NCBI RefSeq assembly: GCF_003248455.1
Contig: NZ_QFNM01000033.1
Coordinates: forward strand, 1-46,585
Origin: Brevundimonas sp.
GTDB taxonomy: Bacteria; Pseudomonadota; Alphaproteobacteria; Caulobacterales; Caulobacteraceae
Direction of reading: 5' to 3'
DNA length: 46,585 nucleotides
In this document: piece after piece, positions 8,617 to 17,668 of the stretch
Position numbering within the stretch: the first letter of the stretch is position 1
Layout of the letters: each line of letters starts with the position of its first letter
Position numbers and translations under genes: made by a program
The notes under the pieces: model-generated
Told to the model about the DNA's origin: nothing
What the model saw: the letters and a program-made list of their open reading frames with translations, nothing else
Databases searched by the model: none

Positions 8617-9906
8617 TCAGATTCCGGCGGCGCGAACCGCTTCCGGCGTCTCCGCCTCCGGATCGCCGGGCAGCCAGGCGACATGACCGTCATAGATATC
8701 CTGGTTCAGGATGCCTTCCTCCCTGGCTACCAGCACGGGGACCAGCATCTGGCCGGTCACGTTCGTCGCCGTACGCATCATGTCGATGACCCGGTCGATG
8801 GCGACGATATAGCCGATCCCTTCCAGCGGCAGGCCGGCGGTCGACAGCGTCAGGGTCAGCATAACGATGGAGGTGCCGGGCACCCCCGCCGTGCCCAGCG
8901 AACCCAGCACCGCCGTCAGGCCGATCAGCACATATTGCGTCAGGGTCAGGTCGATCTTGAAATACTGGGCGATGAAGATCGAGGCGATGGCGGGATAGAT
9001 GGCCCCGCAGCCGTCCATCTTCACATTGGCCCCCAGCGGCACGGCGAAGGCGGCGTAGGCCTGAGGCACGCCCAGACGCTCGACCGTCTGGCGCAGAGTG
9101 ATCGGCAGTGTGCCCAGCGACGACGAGGTGGCGAAGGCCGTCTGCTGGGCCGCGAAGGCGCCGCGGAAGAAGCTGCTCGCCTTCAGCCCATGCAGTTTCA
9201 GCAGTCCCGAATAGACGATCAGGATGTGGAACAGGCAGGCGGCGTAGATGGCGGCGATGAATTTCAGCAGCGGCAGCAGCGCCTCCCAGCCATAGCCCCC
9301 GACCACCGAACCGATCAGGCCGAACACGCCGATGGGCGTCAGCTGGATCACCCAGCGGGTGATGCGGAAGACGACGGCCGCGCCTTCGTCCACCAGCCGC
9401 CGTACCCCCTGGGCCCGGTCGCCCAGCGCCACCAGGGCCATGCCCACCAAGGCCGAGAAGAAGATGATCTGCAGCACCTTGCCTTCGGCCAGGGCGGCGA
9501 AGGGGTTGGTCGGCACCACGCCGATCAGGACCTCCAGCGGCGTCGGGATCACGCGTTCCTTGACCTCGCCCAAGGGCAGATTGGCCAGGCCGACGCCGGG
9601 ATTGATGATATGGCCGAAGGCGAAACCGACCAGCACGGCCAGCAGGGAGGTGATGGCGAACCAGACGATGGTCCGCACGCCCAGCCGCACGGCCCCCGCC
9701 CCCTCGCCCAGCTTGGCGATGGAGCTGGCGATGGTGAACAGCACCAGCGGCGCCACCACCATGCGGATCAGGTTCAGGTAGACGTCGCCGATCGGCTGCA
9801 GCCAGGTCTCGGCCCGTTCGCGCAGGATCAGCCCGGCCAGGATGCCCAGGGCGAAGCCGGCGGCGGTGCGCTGCCAGAGCGGGATTTTCAGGAGGCGGGC
9901 GAACAT
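8617..9906 (-). CDS. Dicarboxylate/amino acid:cation symporter (DAACS family)
   Basis: A polytopic inner-membrane protein of about 429 residues with GltP/DctA family signatures: the serine-rich re-entrant loop SSSLGTLP, the NVKMDGCGAIYPA segment (NMDG-type motif on TM7) and GTAGVPGTSIVML of hairpin HP2. The family imports glutamate, aspartate or C4-dicarboxylates with Na+ or H+. The substrate cannot be fixed from sequence alone. The start at 9906 (MFARLLKIPLW) is preferred, because the 18 upstream codons lack conserved character. Monocistronic appearance. Confidence 0.9.
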   Translation of the reverse strand: MFARLLKIPLWQRTAAGFALGILAGLILRERAETWLQPIGDVYLNLIRMVVAPLVLFTIASSIAKLGEGAGAVRLGVRTIVWFAITSLLAVLVGFAFGHIINPGVGLANLPLGEVKERVIPTPLEVLIGVVPTNPFAALAEGKVLQIIFFSALVGMALVALGDRAQGVRRLVDEGAAVVFRITRWVIQLTPIGVFGLIGSVVGGYGWEALLPLLKFIAAIYAACLFHILIVYSGLLKLHGLKASSFFRGAFAAQQTAFATSSSLGTLPITLRQTVERLGVPQAYAAFAVPLGANVKMDGCGAIYPAIASIFIAQYFKIDLTLTQYVLIGLTAVLGSLGTAGVPGTSIVMLTLTLSTAGLPLEGIGYIVAIDRVIDMMRTATNVTGQMLVPVLVAREEGILNQDIYDGHVAWLPGDPEAETPEAVRAAGI

Positions 9907-10005
9907 GAGGGCACTTTCGACGGGGTGCGCCAATCTGTCCATCGCCGAAGCGATCCGCAACCGTATCGGCGATCATTGCGCCGAAAGATTTCCTGTCGCC
10001 CGTGC

Positions 10006-10719
10006 TTAGAATTTCAGCGCCCGGGACACGTAGAAGTCCGACAGCAGCCCGTCGATCGCCTCTTCCACGTCCTCGAAGGCGTCGAGCAGCACGTCCGCGC
10101 CCAGGGTTTCGACCGGAACCGGCGTGAAGCCGAAGGTGACGAGGATGCAGGGCATGGCCGCATCCCTGGCCGCCTCGGCGTCCGGCGCCGCATCGCCGAC
10201 CATGACGGCCCGCGCCGGATCGCCGCCGGCCAGAGATACGGCCTCCTTCAGATGCGCGCCCGAGGGCTTGCGCGCGCTGACGCGGTCGGGACCGACGATG
10301 GCCGCGAAATGCCGGGCGAGGTCCAGCTTTTCCAGGAGCAGTTCGGACAGGTCGGACCGCTTGTTGGTCGCGACCACCAGGACGGCGCCCCGATCCTTGA
10401 GCCGCTCCAGCGTCTCGGCCACGCCTTCGAACGGTTGCGAACTGTCGGCGATATGGCCGGCGTAATCCACCAGGAAACGCTCGAACAGCGCCTCCGACTG
10501 CGCCCGTTCGACCGACGCTCCCGCCGCCTCGAAACCGTGGACCAGCAGCGCCCGCGCCCCCGAACCGATCAGGGCCGACGCCGAGGCCATCGGCACGGGC
10601 GGCAGCCCCTCTTCGACCAGCAGACGGTTCAGCGTCCCGATCAGGTCCGGCGCGGAATCGACCAGCGTGCCGTCAAGGTCGAAGGCGATGGTCCAGCCTT
10701 CCAGGTCGCGATCGGTCAT
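10006..10719 (-). CDS. gph: Phosphoglycolate phosphatase-like HAD hydrolase
   Basis: The HAD motif I FDLDGTLVDS lies near the N-terminus, motif II is VVATNKR, and motif III/IV VMVGDAAPDAEAA is followed by the Cys-containing cap return. Length (237 aa) and motifs fit Gph, which hydrolyses 2-phosphoglycolate arising from DNA repair or oxygenase side reactions. The second ATG (10719) is chosen because GGAG lies six bases upstream of it. Divergent from glmU by 64 bases. Confidence 0.82.
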   Translation of the reverse strand: MTDRDLEGWTIAFDLDGTLVDSAPDLIGTLNRLLVEEGLPPVPMASASALIGSGARALLVHGFEAAGASVERAQSEALFERFLVDYAGHIADSSQPFEGVAETLERLKDRGAVLVVATNKRSDLSELLLEKLDLARHFAAIVGPDRVSARKPSGAHLKEAVSLAGGDPARAVMVGDAAPDAEAARDAAMPCILVTFGFTPVPVETLGADVLLDAFEDVEEAIDGLLSDFYVSRALKF

Positions 10720-10783
10720 CCACATCTCCCGCTAGCCCATCGAATGGGCTAGATCGCGAGACGACTAGCCTTCGGGACGATTC

Positions 10784-12148
10784 ATGACCAGCCAGACGCG
10801 CGCCCGCGCCGCCATCATTCTCGCCGCCGGCCAGGGCACGCGGATGAAGTCGCCCCTGCCCAAGGTGCTGCACCCGGTCGCGCACCGCGCCATGCTGGAC
10901 CACGCCATCGACGCCGCCGAGGGGCTGGGCTGCGAGCGGATCGTCGTGGTGGTGGGAACCCATTCGCCCGAGGTCCGCGCCCATGTGGTCGCCCGCCTGG
11001 GCGAGGCCGCCGTCGCCGTCCAGCACCCGCCGCTGGGCACCGGCCACGCCGTGCGCGCCGCGGAGCAGGCCCTGGGCGGCTTCGACGGCGAGGTGGTCGT
11101 CACCTATGGCGACGTGCCCCTGCTGAAGGCCGCAGACATCGAACCTGTCTTCAACGCGGACGGGGTGACGGTGATCGGCTTCGAGGCCCGCGATCCCGGC
11201 GCCTATGGACGGCTGATCCTGGACGGCCACGCCCTGACCGCCATCACCGAAGCCAAGGAGGCTTCGCCTGAGGTTCTGGCCATCACCGCCTGCAACTCCG
11301 GCGTCATGTCCGCTCCGGCCGCCCTGCTCTTCTCGCTGTTGGCGGATGTTAAGAACGATAACGCCAAGGGCGAATACTATCTCACCGACGTCGTCGAACT
11401 GGCCCGCAAAGGCGGCCATCCGACCCGCGCCGTCTTCGCCGCCGAGGATGCGGTGATGGGCGTGAATTCCCAGGCCGAACTGGCCCAGGCCGAGGCCCTG
11501 TTCCAGAAGGTCCAGCGCGAGACCTTCCTGGCCGCCGGCGTGACCATGAGCGCGCCCGACACCGTCCATTTCGCCTGGGACACTCAGGTCGGGGGCGGGA
11601 CCGTGATCGAACCCTTCGTCGTCTTCGGCCCCGGCGCCGTGATCGAGGGCGGGGCCCGCATCCGTAGTTTCAGCCATGTCGAGGGCGCCCGCGTCGCCTC
11701 CGGCGCCGAGGTCGGCCCCTATGCCCGTCTGCGCCCCGGGGCGGACCTGGCCGAGGGGGTCAAGATCGGCAACTTCGTCGAAGTGAAGAACGTGGCCATG
11801 GCCAAGGGCGCCAAGGCCAATCACCTGTCCTATCTGGGCGACGGCGCGGTCGGCGCGGGCGCCAACATCGGCGCCGGCACGATCTTCTGCAACTACGACG
11901 GCTTCAACAAGGCTCGGACTCAGGTCGGGGCCGGTGCCTTCGTCGGCTCGAACGCCAGCCTGGTCGCCCCGGTCATCGTCGGCGACGGCGCCCTGATCGC
12001 CTCGGGCTCGGTCATCACCGAGGACGTGCCCGCCGACGCCCTGGCCTTCGGCCGCGCCCGCCAGACGAACAAGCCCGGAGCGGCCGCCGCCTTTCGCAAG
12101 ACGGCCAAGGCCAAGAAGGAGGCGGCGAAGGCTGCAAAACGGAAATGA
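10784..12148 (+). CDS. glmU: Bifunctional UDP-N-acetylglucosamine pyrophosphorylase / glucosamine-1-phosphate acetyltransferase
   Basis: GlmU makes UDP-GlcNAc for peptidoglycan and lipopolysaccharide. The N-terminal uridyltransferase has LAAGQGTRMKS (13-23) and LGTGHAV; the C-terminal half is a left-handed beta-helix acetyltransferase (NFVEVKN, KANHLSYLGD, NIGAGTIFCNYDG). The 454-residue length is normal for the family, and the C-terminus ends in a Lys/Ala-rich tail. Its stop overlaps the rpiA start by ATGA, so translation is probably coupled. Confidence 0.96.
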   Translation: MTSQTRARAAIILAAGQGTRMKSPLPKVLHPVAHRAMLDHAIDAAEGLGCERIVVVVGTHSPEVRAHVVARLGEAAVAVQHPPLGTGHAVRAAEQALGGFDGEVVVTYGDVPLLKAADIEPVFNADGVTVIGFEARDPGAYGRLILDGHALTAITEAKEASPEVLAITACNSGVMSAPAALLFSLLADVKNDNAKGEYYLTDVVELARKGGHPTRAVFAAEDAVMGVNSQAELAQAEALFQKVQRETFLAAGVTMSAPDTVHFAWDTQVGGGTVIEPFVVFGPGAVIEGGARIRSFSHVEGARVASGAEVGPYARLRPGADLAEGVKIGNFVEVKNVAMAKGAKANHLSYLGDGAVGAGANIGAGTIFCNYDGFNKARTQVGAGAFVGSNASLVAPVIVGDGALIASGSVITEDVPADALAFGRARQTNKPGAAAAFRKTAKAKKEAAKAAKRK

Positions 12149-12828
12149 GCGACCTGCAGAAAAAGAACGCCGGCGAAGCCGCCGCCCGGCACGTCGAGGC
12201 CGGCATGATCGTCGGCCTGGGCACCGGCTCGACCGCCGCCTGGTTCGTCAAGGCGCTGGCCGCGCGCAACCTGCCCGGCCTGCGCTGCGTCCCGACTTCG
12301 GAAAAGACCGCCGATCTGGCGCGCGAGCTTGGCCTGCCCCTGTCGACGCTCGAGGACACGCCGCGCATCGACCTGACCGTCGACGGCGCCGACGAGGTCG
12401 GGCCTGGCCTGGCCCTGATCAAGGGCGGCGGCGCGGCCCTGTTGCGCGAGAAACTGGTGTGGGAGGCCTCCAGCCGCTGCATCGTCATCGCCGACGCGGC
12501 CAAGGTGGTGCCGGTCCTGGGCGCCTTCCCCTTGCCGATCGAAGTGGTCGCCTTCGGGCACAAGACCACCGCCAACCGCATCGCCGATGTCCTGGTCGAC
12601 CATGACATCAACCAGCCGGCTCGGGTCCGCCAGGCAGATCGCGGCCTGGTCCGCACCGACGGCGGAAATCTGATCTATGACGCGGCCTGCAAGGCGATCG
12701 ACGACCCTGTGCGGCTGGCCGACGACCTGAAACTGATCACCGGCGTCGTCGAACACGGCCTGTTTCTGGACCTGGCCGACCTGGCCATCATCGGCACGGA
12801 TGCGGGCTTCGAGGAACGCCTGCCCTAA
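12145..12828 (+). CDS. rpiA: Ribose-5-phosphate isomerase A
   Basis: RpiA interconverts ribose 5-phosphate and ribulose 5-phosphate in the pentose phosphate pathway. The 227-residue product shows GLGTGSTAAWFV (phosphate-binding loop), DLTVDGADEV with the catalytic Asp, and KGGGAALLREK with the catalytic Lys. It overlaps glmU by four bases. At the other end its TAA stop overlaps the TAG stop of the convergent sugar transferase gene (shared bases 12825-12828). Confidence 0.95.
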   Translation: MSDLQKKNAGEAAARHVEAGMIVGLGTGSTAAWFVKALAARNLPGLRCVPTSEKTADLARELGLPLSTLEDTPRIDLTVDGADEVGPGLALIKGGGAALLREKLVWEASSRCIVIADAAKVVPVLGAFPLPIEVVAFGHKTTANRIADVLVDHDINQPARVRQADRGLVRTDGGNLIYDAACKAIDDPVRLADDLKLITGVVEHGLFLDLADLAIIGTDAGFEERLP

Positions 12829-13487
12829 TAGACGCCGCGCCGGCTGAGAACCGCCGGGATCGTGCGCGCCAGGATGCCGAAATAGACGCCAAGACTCTGG
12901 TTCCTGACCAGCCAGACATCCATCGCGACCCGCCGCGGATAGGCCACGTCGTTCCGACCCGACACCTGCCACAGGCCCGTCAGTCCCGGCCGCACTGCGC
13001 AGTAGTGGACCAATTGCCGGCCATAGAGAGCCGCCTCGTCGAAGACGATCGGTCGCGGGCCGACCAGCGACATCTCGCCCTTCAGCACATTCAGCAGTTG
13101 GGGCAGTTCGTCCACGCTGGATCGCCGCAACAGGCCGCCCAGCCGCGTCACCCGCGAATCCTGCCGGAACTTTCGCGACATCCGCCATTCCGCATTCGCC
13201 AGCCCGGTCAGGCGCGCCTCGGCGTCGGCGGTCATGGTGCGAAGCTTCAGGCAGTCGAAAGCCCGCCCGGCCCGGCCTATCCGCTGCTGGCGAAACAGCA
13301 CGGGTCCACGGGTCTCGATACAGACCGCGCCTGCCGCGAGCATCATGAGGGGCAGGAAGAACAACAACCCGAGGCCCGCCAAGACGATGTCGAACAGCCG
13401 GATCAGCGCGGCGTCTTTCCACAGGCGCACCCGCGCGGGACTGCGCTCGTCCTTGAGCCTAGCCGTTGTCGCTTCGATGATCGACAT
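12825..13487 (-). CDS. Single-domain bacterial sugar transferase (polyprenyl-phosphate glycosyl-1-phosphate transferase)
   Basis: The 220-residue product has one N-terminal membrane helix (about 29-56, in LFDIVLAGLGLLFFLPL) and the conserved core: PVLFRQQRIGRAGRAFDCLK, KLRTM, RRSSVDELPQLLNV, MSLVGPRP, RPGLTGLWQVSGRN. Such enzymes transfer a sugar phosphate to undecaprenyl phosphate to begin exopolysaccharide or holdfast synthesis (PssY, PssZ and HfsE in Caulobacter). It lacks the four N-terminal helices of WbaP-type enzymes and stands alone, with no glycosyltransferase neighbours here. Confidence 0.88.
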   Translation of the reverse strand: MSIIEATTARLKDERSPARVRLWKDAALIRLFDIVLAGLGLLFFLPLMMLAAGAVCIETRGPVLFRQQRIGRAGRAFDCLKLRTMTADAEARLTGLANAEWRMSRKFRQDSRVTRLGGLLRRSSVDELPQLLNVLKGEMSLVGPRPIVFDEAALYGRQLVHYCAVRPGLTGLWQVSGRNDVAYPRRVAMDVWLVRNQSLGVYFGILARTIPAVLSRRGVY

Positions 13488-13593
13488 GAATTGCCCCCGT
13501 CAGCGAATATTCCCTTAGTTGATTTTGCAACAACTCCAAATACTCCCCGCACCGACACTTGACCGCTCGGCGACATGCAACCATAGGTTGTTC

Positions 13594-13776
13594 ATGACGC
13601 CGCCATCGAACGACGCCGCTACGGTCAGGGACGTGACGAAGCGCGCCGATAGCGAACCGTCGCAGGAACAGCGGTGGCCCGGTTCTCTCACGGTCGGCGT
13701 TCTTGCCGGGATCAGCATCCTTTTGTGGACGCCGATCGCAGGCGGCGTCTATCTGCTGGTTCGCATCCTGCTTTAG
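13594..13776 (+). CDS. Small single-span membrane protein
   Basis: The 60-residue product has a polar, charged N-terminal half (MTPPSNDAATVRDVTKRADS) and one C-terminal transmembrane segment (LTVGVLAGISILLWTPIAGG and on to the end). The ATG at 13594 gives a compact protein; upstream in-frame starts add residues without clear character. No family recognised. Convergent with the lipoprotein gene, stops adjacent (13776/13777). Confidence 0.5.
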   Translation: MTPPSNDAATVRDVTKRADSEPSQEQRWPGSLTVGVLAGISILLWTPIAGGVYLLVRILL

Positions 13777-14271
13777 TCAGTCGCCGTCCCAGGCGGCCAG
13801 CGCGATAGGCTCGCGTTTGTCGCCCACCTGAAGCGTTCCCGAGATGACGACGGTGTAGTCGCCAAGATTCCGGCGTGCGGTCGCCAGCGCGTCTTGGTCG
13901 ATGCGCGCACGAAGCGTCACATCCTCGTCCGGCGTGGCGCCCGCCATCCGAACGCCGTCATCGGTGACGAGATAGGTCCTCGGCGCGACCCGCATTTCGC
14001 CGTTTCGCCCTGTCAGGGTCAGGATCAGGGGCGATGCGGCGCGGTTCCCCGCCTCCCAAGCCTCGAACGCCGAGGTCTGGCCGATGAACAGAGACTTCAC
14101 GGGGCCGCCGTCCGCAACCGGCCGATATTCGCCCGAGACATCGTCGCTGAGTTCATGTCCGAAGGCCTCGGCTTCCGCACCGATCCGGGGCGGGGATCGG
14201 TCGTCCCCGCGCTTGCAGGCGCCGAAGGCCAGCAGGGCGAACGCCAGCGCGGCGCCGAGACGGAATCTCAT
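13777..14271 (-). CDS. Hypothetical lipoprotein
   Basis: The 164-residue product begins with a basic start, a hydrophobic stretch and the lipobox-like FGAC at about 16-19 (MRFRLGAALAFALLAFGACK), so it is probably exported and lipid-anchored. The mature part is mixed beta-rich sequence without a domain I recognise. The start overlaps the stop of the M28 peptidase gene by ATGA (14268-14271), so the two are co-transcribed and probably translationally coupled, suggesting a shared periplasmic role. Confidence 0.7.
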   Translation of the reverse strand: MRFRLGAALAFALLAFGACKRGDDRSPPRIGAEAEAFGHELSDDVSGEYRPVADGGPVKSLFIGQTSAFEAWEAGNRAASPLILTLTGRNGEMRVAPRTYLVTDDGVRMAGATPDEDVTLRARIDQDALATARRNLGDYTVVISGTLQVGDKREPIALAAWDGD

Positions 14272-15224
14272 CGGTCCAGCGCCCGGTCCAGGGCGTGAAA
14301 GCCGGCGATGGCCAGTTCCGTCGCCTGAGTGAAGACGATCGGGTCGATCCGCTCGAAGGTGTCGCTGGGGCGATGGTAATCGGGGTGATAGTCCACGCCC
14401 ATATAGAGGAACGGCACGCCCGCCGCATGGAAGGCGGCGTGATCGGAGGCGTCGACCCAGTTGTTCTCCCCGGTGTCCCGAGGTGTGTCCTTTCCGAAGG
14501 CGAAGGACACGGCGCCCTGCGCCGTCACCGGCTGCAGAATGGGCCGAAGGTCGGGATGCTGGTAGGTTCCCGTGACCCACAGATGGCCGTCGGTCTCGGC
14601 GCGCGCCGTCATGTCGAAGTTCAGGTTCAGGCTGACCGCCGACAGCGGCACGGGCGGCGCCTTGACGAACTCCCGCGCGCCGAGAAGCCCTCGCTCCTCA
14701 CCGTCCAGGGCGACGATCAGCACGCTGTGCTCGGGCGGGTTCGCCTTCAGCCTCCGCGCCAGCTCCAGCATCGTCGCCACGCCGGAGGCGTTGTCGTCCG
14801 CCCCGTGATAGATCTGGCCGTCGTTCACCCCGACGTGGTCGTAATGGGCCGTCACGACGATATAGCGGTCCGCGACCCGCGCGCCGGGGATCAGGCCGAC
14901 GATATTGACGCCGTTGAACCGTTTCACTCCCTCGCGCGTGCGGCCGGGCGCCTGGAACGGCTGCAGACGGCCGAAGGGGGCGGGCTGAACGCCCATCGCC
15001 TCCAGTCGCGACACGATATAGGCCCGGGCGCGCTCTCCCCCTTCCGACCCGGTGTCGCGGCCCTGCATGTCGTCGCCCGACAGAATGCGCACATCGTCCA
15101 GCAGAGGACTGGCGGCGACCGTCGGCGCGGCGGGCGCAAGGGCGGGCGGCGCAGGCGAAATCGGCGTGCAGCCGATCAGCAGAGCGACGGCCAGCGGGAT
15201 TGAGCATACGGTCGGACGGATCAT
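14268..15224 (-). CDS. M28 family zinc aminopeptidase-like lipoprotein
   Basis: The 318-residue product has a signal peptide ending in IGC (lipobox, about Cys19) and an M28 co-catalytic zinc site: AHYDHVG, GADDNASGVATMLELARRL, LDGEERGLLGAREF and a late HYDH/HPDYH-type motif (VDYHPDYHRPSDTFERID). These proteins remove N-terminal residues from peptides in the periplasm. Motif order is complete, so it should be active. First gene of a two-gene unit with the lipoprotein downstream. Confidence 0.88.
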   Translation of the reverse strand: MIRPTVCSIPLAVALLIGCTPISPAPPALAPAAPTVAASPLLDDVRILSGDDMQGRDTGSEGGERARAYIVSRLEAMGVQPAPFGRLQPFQAPGRTREGVKRFNGVNIVGLIPGARVADRYIVVTAHYDHVGVNDGQIYHGADDNASGVATMLELARRLKANPPEHSVLIVALDGEERGLLGAREFVKAPPVPLSAVSLNLNFDMTARAETDGHLWVTGTYQHPDLRPILQPVTAQGAVSFAFGKDTPRDTGENNWVDASDHAAFHAAGVPFLYMGVDYHPDYHRPSDTFERIDPIVFTQATELAIAGFHALDRALDR

Positions 15225-15334
15225 GCGAACTCCAGATTAGCGCCTGGACCCTAGCGCTCGCGCGGCGCGGCGTCAGCCGTCCGTTCGCGGTCTTGCCGAT
15301 GCGCGCCGGGTCTAACTGGTGGTAAGGCAGGGGG

Positions 15335-17665
15335 ATGGCGCCGACGAATCCCTTCCCCCTCCCCCCCGAAGATCTGACGCCCGAGGCGGCGGCCCAGGAG
15401 CTGGCCTGGCTGGCCGGGGAAATAGCCCGTCACGACGCCCTCTACGCCGAGGCCGCGCCTGAGATTTCGGACGCGGACTATGACGCCCTGCGCGCGCGCA
15501 ACGCCGCCATGGAAGCCGCCTTTCCCGACCTCGTCCGCGCGGATTCGCCGTCGAAAAAGGTGGGCGCCGCCGCCTCCAGCCAGTTCGCGGAGGTGCGGCA
15601 CGGCGTGCCCATGTTGTCGCTGGACAACGCCTTCGACGAGGGCGAGGTGCGGGACTTCGTGGCCCGGATCGCCCGCTTCCTGAAATTGCCGGCCGACGAA
15701 CCCATCGTCTTCGTCGCGGAACCCAAGATCGACGGCCTGTCGGCCAATCTGCTCTATATTGACGGCAGGCTGACCATCGGCGCCACGCGCGGCGACGGCC
15801 GCACGGGCGAGGATGTCACCGCCAATCTCAAGACCATAGAGGCCGTGCGCCAGACCCTGGCCGGCGACGACTGGCCGAGAAGAATCGAGGTGCGCGGCGA
15901 AGTCTATGCGCCGAACGCCGCGTTCGACGCCTTCAATTCGGCGGCGCAAGTCGAGGGTCGCCGCACCTACGCCAATCCCCGAAACTTCGCCGCCGGCTCC
16001 CTGCGCCAGAAGGACGCCAGGATCACGGCCAAACGCCCCCTGAACTTCTTCGCCTATGCCTGGGGCGAGCACTCCAGCGACTTCGCCGAAACCCAGTGGG
16101 AAGCCCTGCAAAAACTCAAGGCCTGGGGTTTTCCCGTCAACGACCGCTCGCGCCGGGTCCAGGGCGCCGAGGGGCTGATCGAAGTCTATCGCGAATTGGA
16201 ACGCGACCGCGCGACCCTGGGCTATGACATCGACGGCGTGGTGTACAAGGTCGACCGTATCGACTGGCAGCGCCGTCTAGGCTTCGTCGCCCGCAGTCCG
16301 CGCTGGGCCATCGCCCACAAATTCCCCGCCCAGCAGGCGACAACGGTGCTGGAAGGCATCGACATCCAGGTCGGTCGCACCGGCTCCCTGACCCCCGTGG
16401 CCCGGCTCCATCCGGTGACGGTGGGCGGGGTCGTGGTTCGCAACGCCACCCTGCACAACGAGGACGAAATCCAGCGCCTCGATGTCCGCATCGGCGACAC
16501 CGTGCGGCTGCAACGCGCCGGCGACGTGATCCCGCAAATCCTGGGCGTGGTGGCCGATCTGCGACCGGCCGACGCCGTGCCCTACGTCTTTCCCGACCAT
16601 TGCCCGGTCTGCGGCTCGGAAGCCGTGCGCGAGGGCGACGAGGTCAAGCGTCGCTGCACCGGCGGCCTGATCTGCGACGCCCAGATCGTGGAACGGCTGA
16701 AACATTTCGTCGGCCGCCGCGCCTTCGACATCGAAGGCCTGGGCGAGAAACAACTGGTCGCATTTCATGCGCGCGGCTGGATCAAGGAGCCGGCCGACAT
16801 CTTCCGCCTGGCGCGCGATCAGGCCAAGTTGGCCGAGTTGGCGACCGAGGACGGCTATGGCGAGACCAGCATCCGCAATCTGGTCGCCGGCATCGACGCC
16901 CGACGCGTCATTTCGCTGGATCGGTTCCTGTTCGGCCTGGGCGTGCGCGACATCGGCGAACAGACCTCCATCGTCCTGGCTCGCGCTTTCCAAAGCTGGG
17001 CGGCGCTGAAGGCCGCCTGCGTTCAGGCCGCAGCGGGCGTTCCGTCCGCGGCCTGGCGCGCCCTGGCCGGAGCCCACGCCGTTTCGCCGCGCGTGCTGGC
17101 GCTGATGGCCGAGGCGTCGCCGCCGGCCGCCGATCCCTGGCCCGACGCCACGCTGGACATGAAGATCGCCCAGGCCTTCCCCGGCCTGGCCGCGCCGGCC
17201 CGGCGGTCGTTGGCGACGATGGCCGACGACTGGTCCGGCCTGGTCGAACTGGCCCGCGTGGCGCGCCAGGAAGGCCCGTCCGAGATGCTGAACCAGATCG
17301 CCGGCGTCACCGGCGTCGGCCCCGTCGCCGCCGAGGCCCTGGCCCACTTCTTCCACGAGCCGCACAATCTGGACGTCGTCGCCGCGCTCGAGGCCGAGTT
17401 GACCGAAATCGTCGACGCCGAGCGACCCAAGACCGACACCCCCGTCGCCGGCAAGACGGTGGTCTTCACCGGCGCCCTGGAACGCTTCACCCGCGACGAG
17501 GCCAAGGCCCGCGCCGAGAGCCTGGGGGCCAAGGTCTCGGGTTCGGTGTCCAGAAAGACCGACTATCTGGTCGCCGGCCCCGGCGCGGGGTCGAAGCTGA
17601 AAGACGCCGAAAAACACGGAGTCCAGGTGCTGACGGAAGACGAATGGCTGGCCCTGATCGGCTGA
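15335..17665 (+). CDS. ligA: NAD-dependent DNA ligase
   Basis: LigA seals nicks in replication and repair, using NAD+. The 776-residue product contains the adenylation Lys131 in KIDGLSAN, the NAD-binding Ia segment, an OB fold (VGRTGSLTPVARL), a four-Cys zinc finger beginning CPVCGSEAV and closing near LICDAQ, helix-hairpin-helix repeats and a C-terminal BRCT domain (about 695-776). It is longer than E. coli LigA (671), mainly from insertions in the HhH region. The stop is three bases from that of the convergent hydrolase gene. Confidence 0.96.
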   Translation: MAPTNPFPLPPEDLTPEAAAQELAWLAGEIARHDALYAEAAPEISDADYDALRARNAAMEAAFPDLVRADSPSKKVGAAASSQFAEVRHGVPMLSLDNAFDEGEVRDFVARIARFLKLPADEPIVFVAEPKIDGLSANLLYIDGRLTIGATRGDGRTGEDVTANLKTIEAVRQTLAGDDWPRRIEVRGEVYAPNAAFDAFNSAAQVEGRRTYANPRNFAAGSLRQKDARITAKRPLNFFAYAWGEHSSDFAETQWEALQKLKAWGFPVNDRSRRVQGAEGLIEVYRELERDRATLGYDIDGVVYKVDRIDWQRRLGFVARSPRWAIAHKFPAQQATTVLEGIDIQVGRTGSLTPVARLHPVTVGGVVVRNATLHNEDEIQRLDVRIGDTVRLQRAGDVIPQILGVVADLRPADAVPYVFPDHCPVCGSEAVREGDEVKRRCTGGLICDAQIVERLKHFVGRRAFDIEGLGEKQLVAFHARGWIKEPADIFRLARDQAKLAELATEDGYGETSIRNLVAGIDARRVISLDRFLFGLGVRDIGEQTSIVLARAFQSWAALKAACVQAAAGVPSAAWRALAGAHAVSPRVLALMAEASPPAADPWPDATLDMKIAQAFPGLAAPARRSLATMADDWSGLVELARVARQEGPSEMLNQIAGVTGVGPVAAEALAHFFHEPHNLDVVAALEAELTEIVDAERPKTDTPVAGKTVVFTGALERFTRDEAKARAESLGAKVSGSVSRKTDYLVAGPGAGSKLKDAEKHGVQVLTEDEWLALIG

Positions 17666-17668
17666 ATT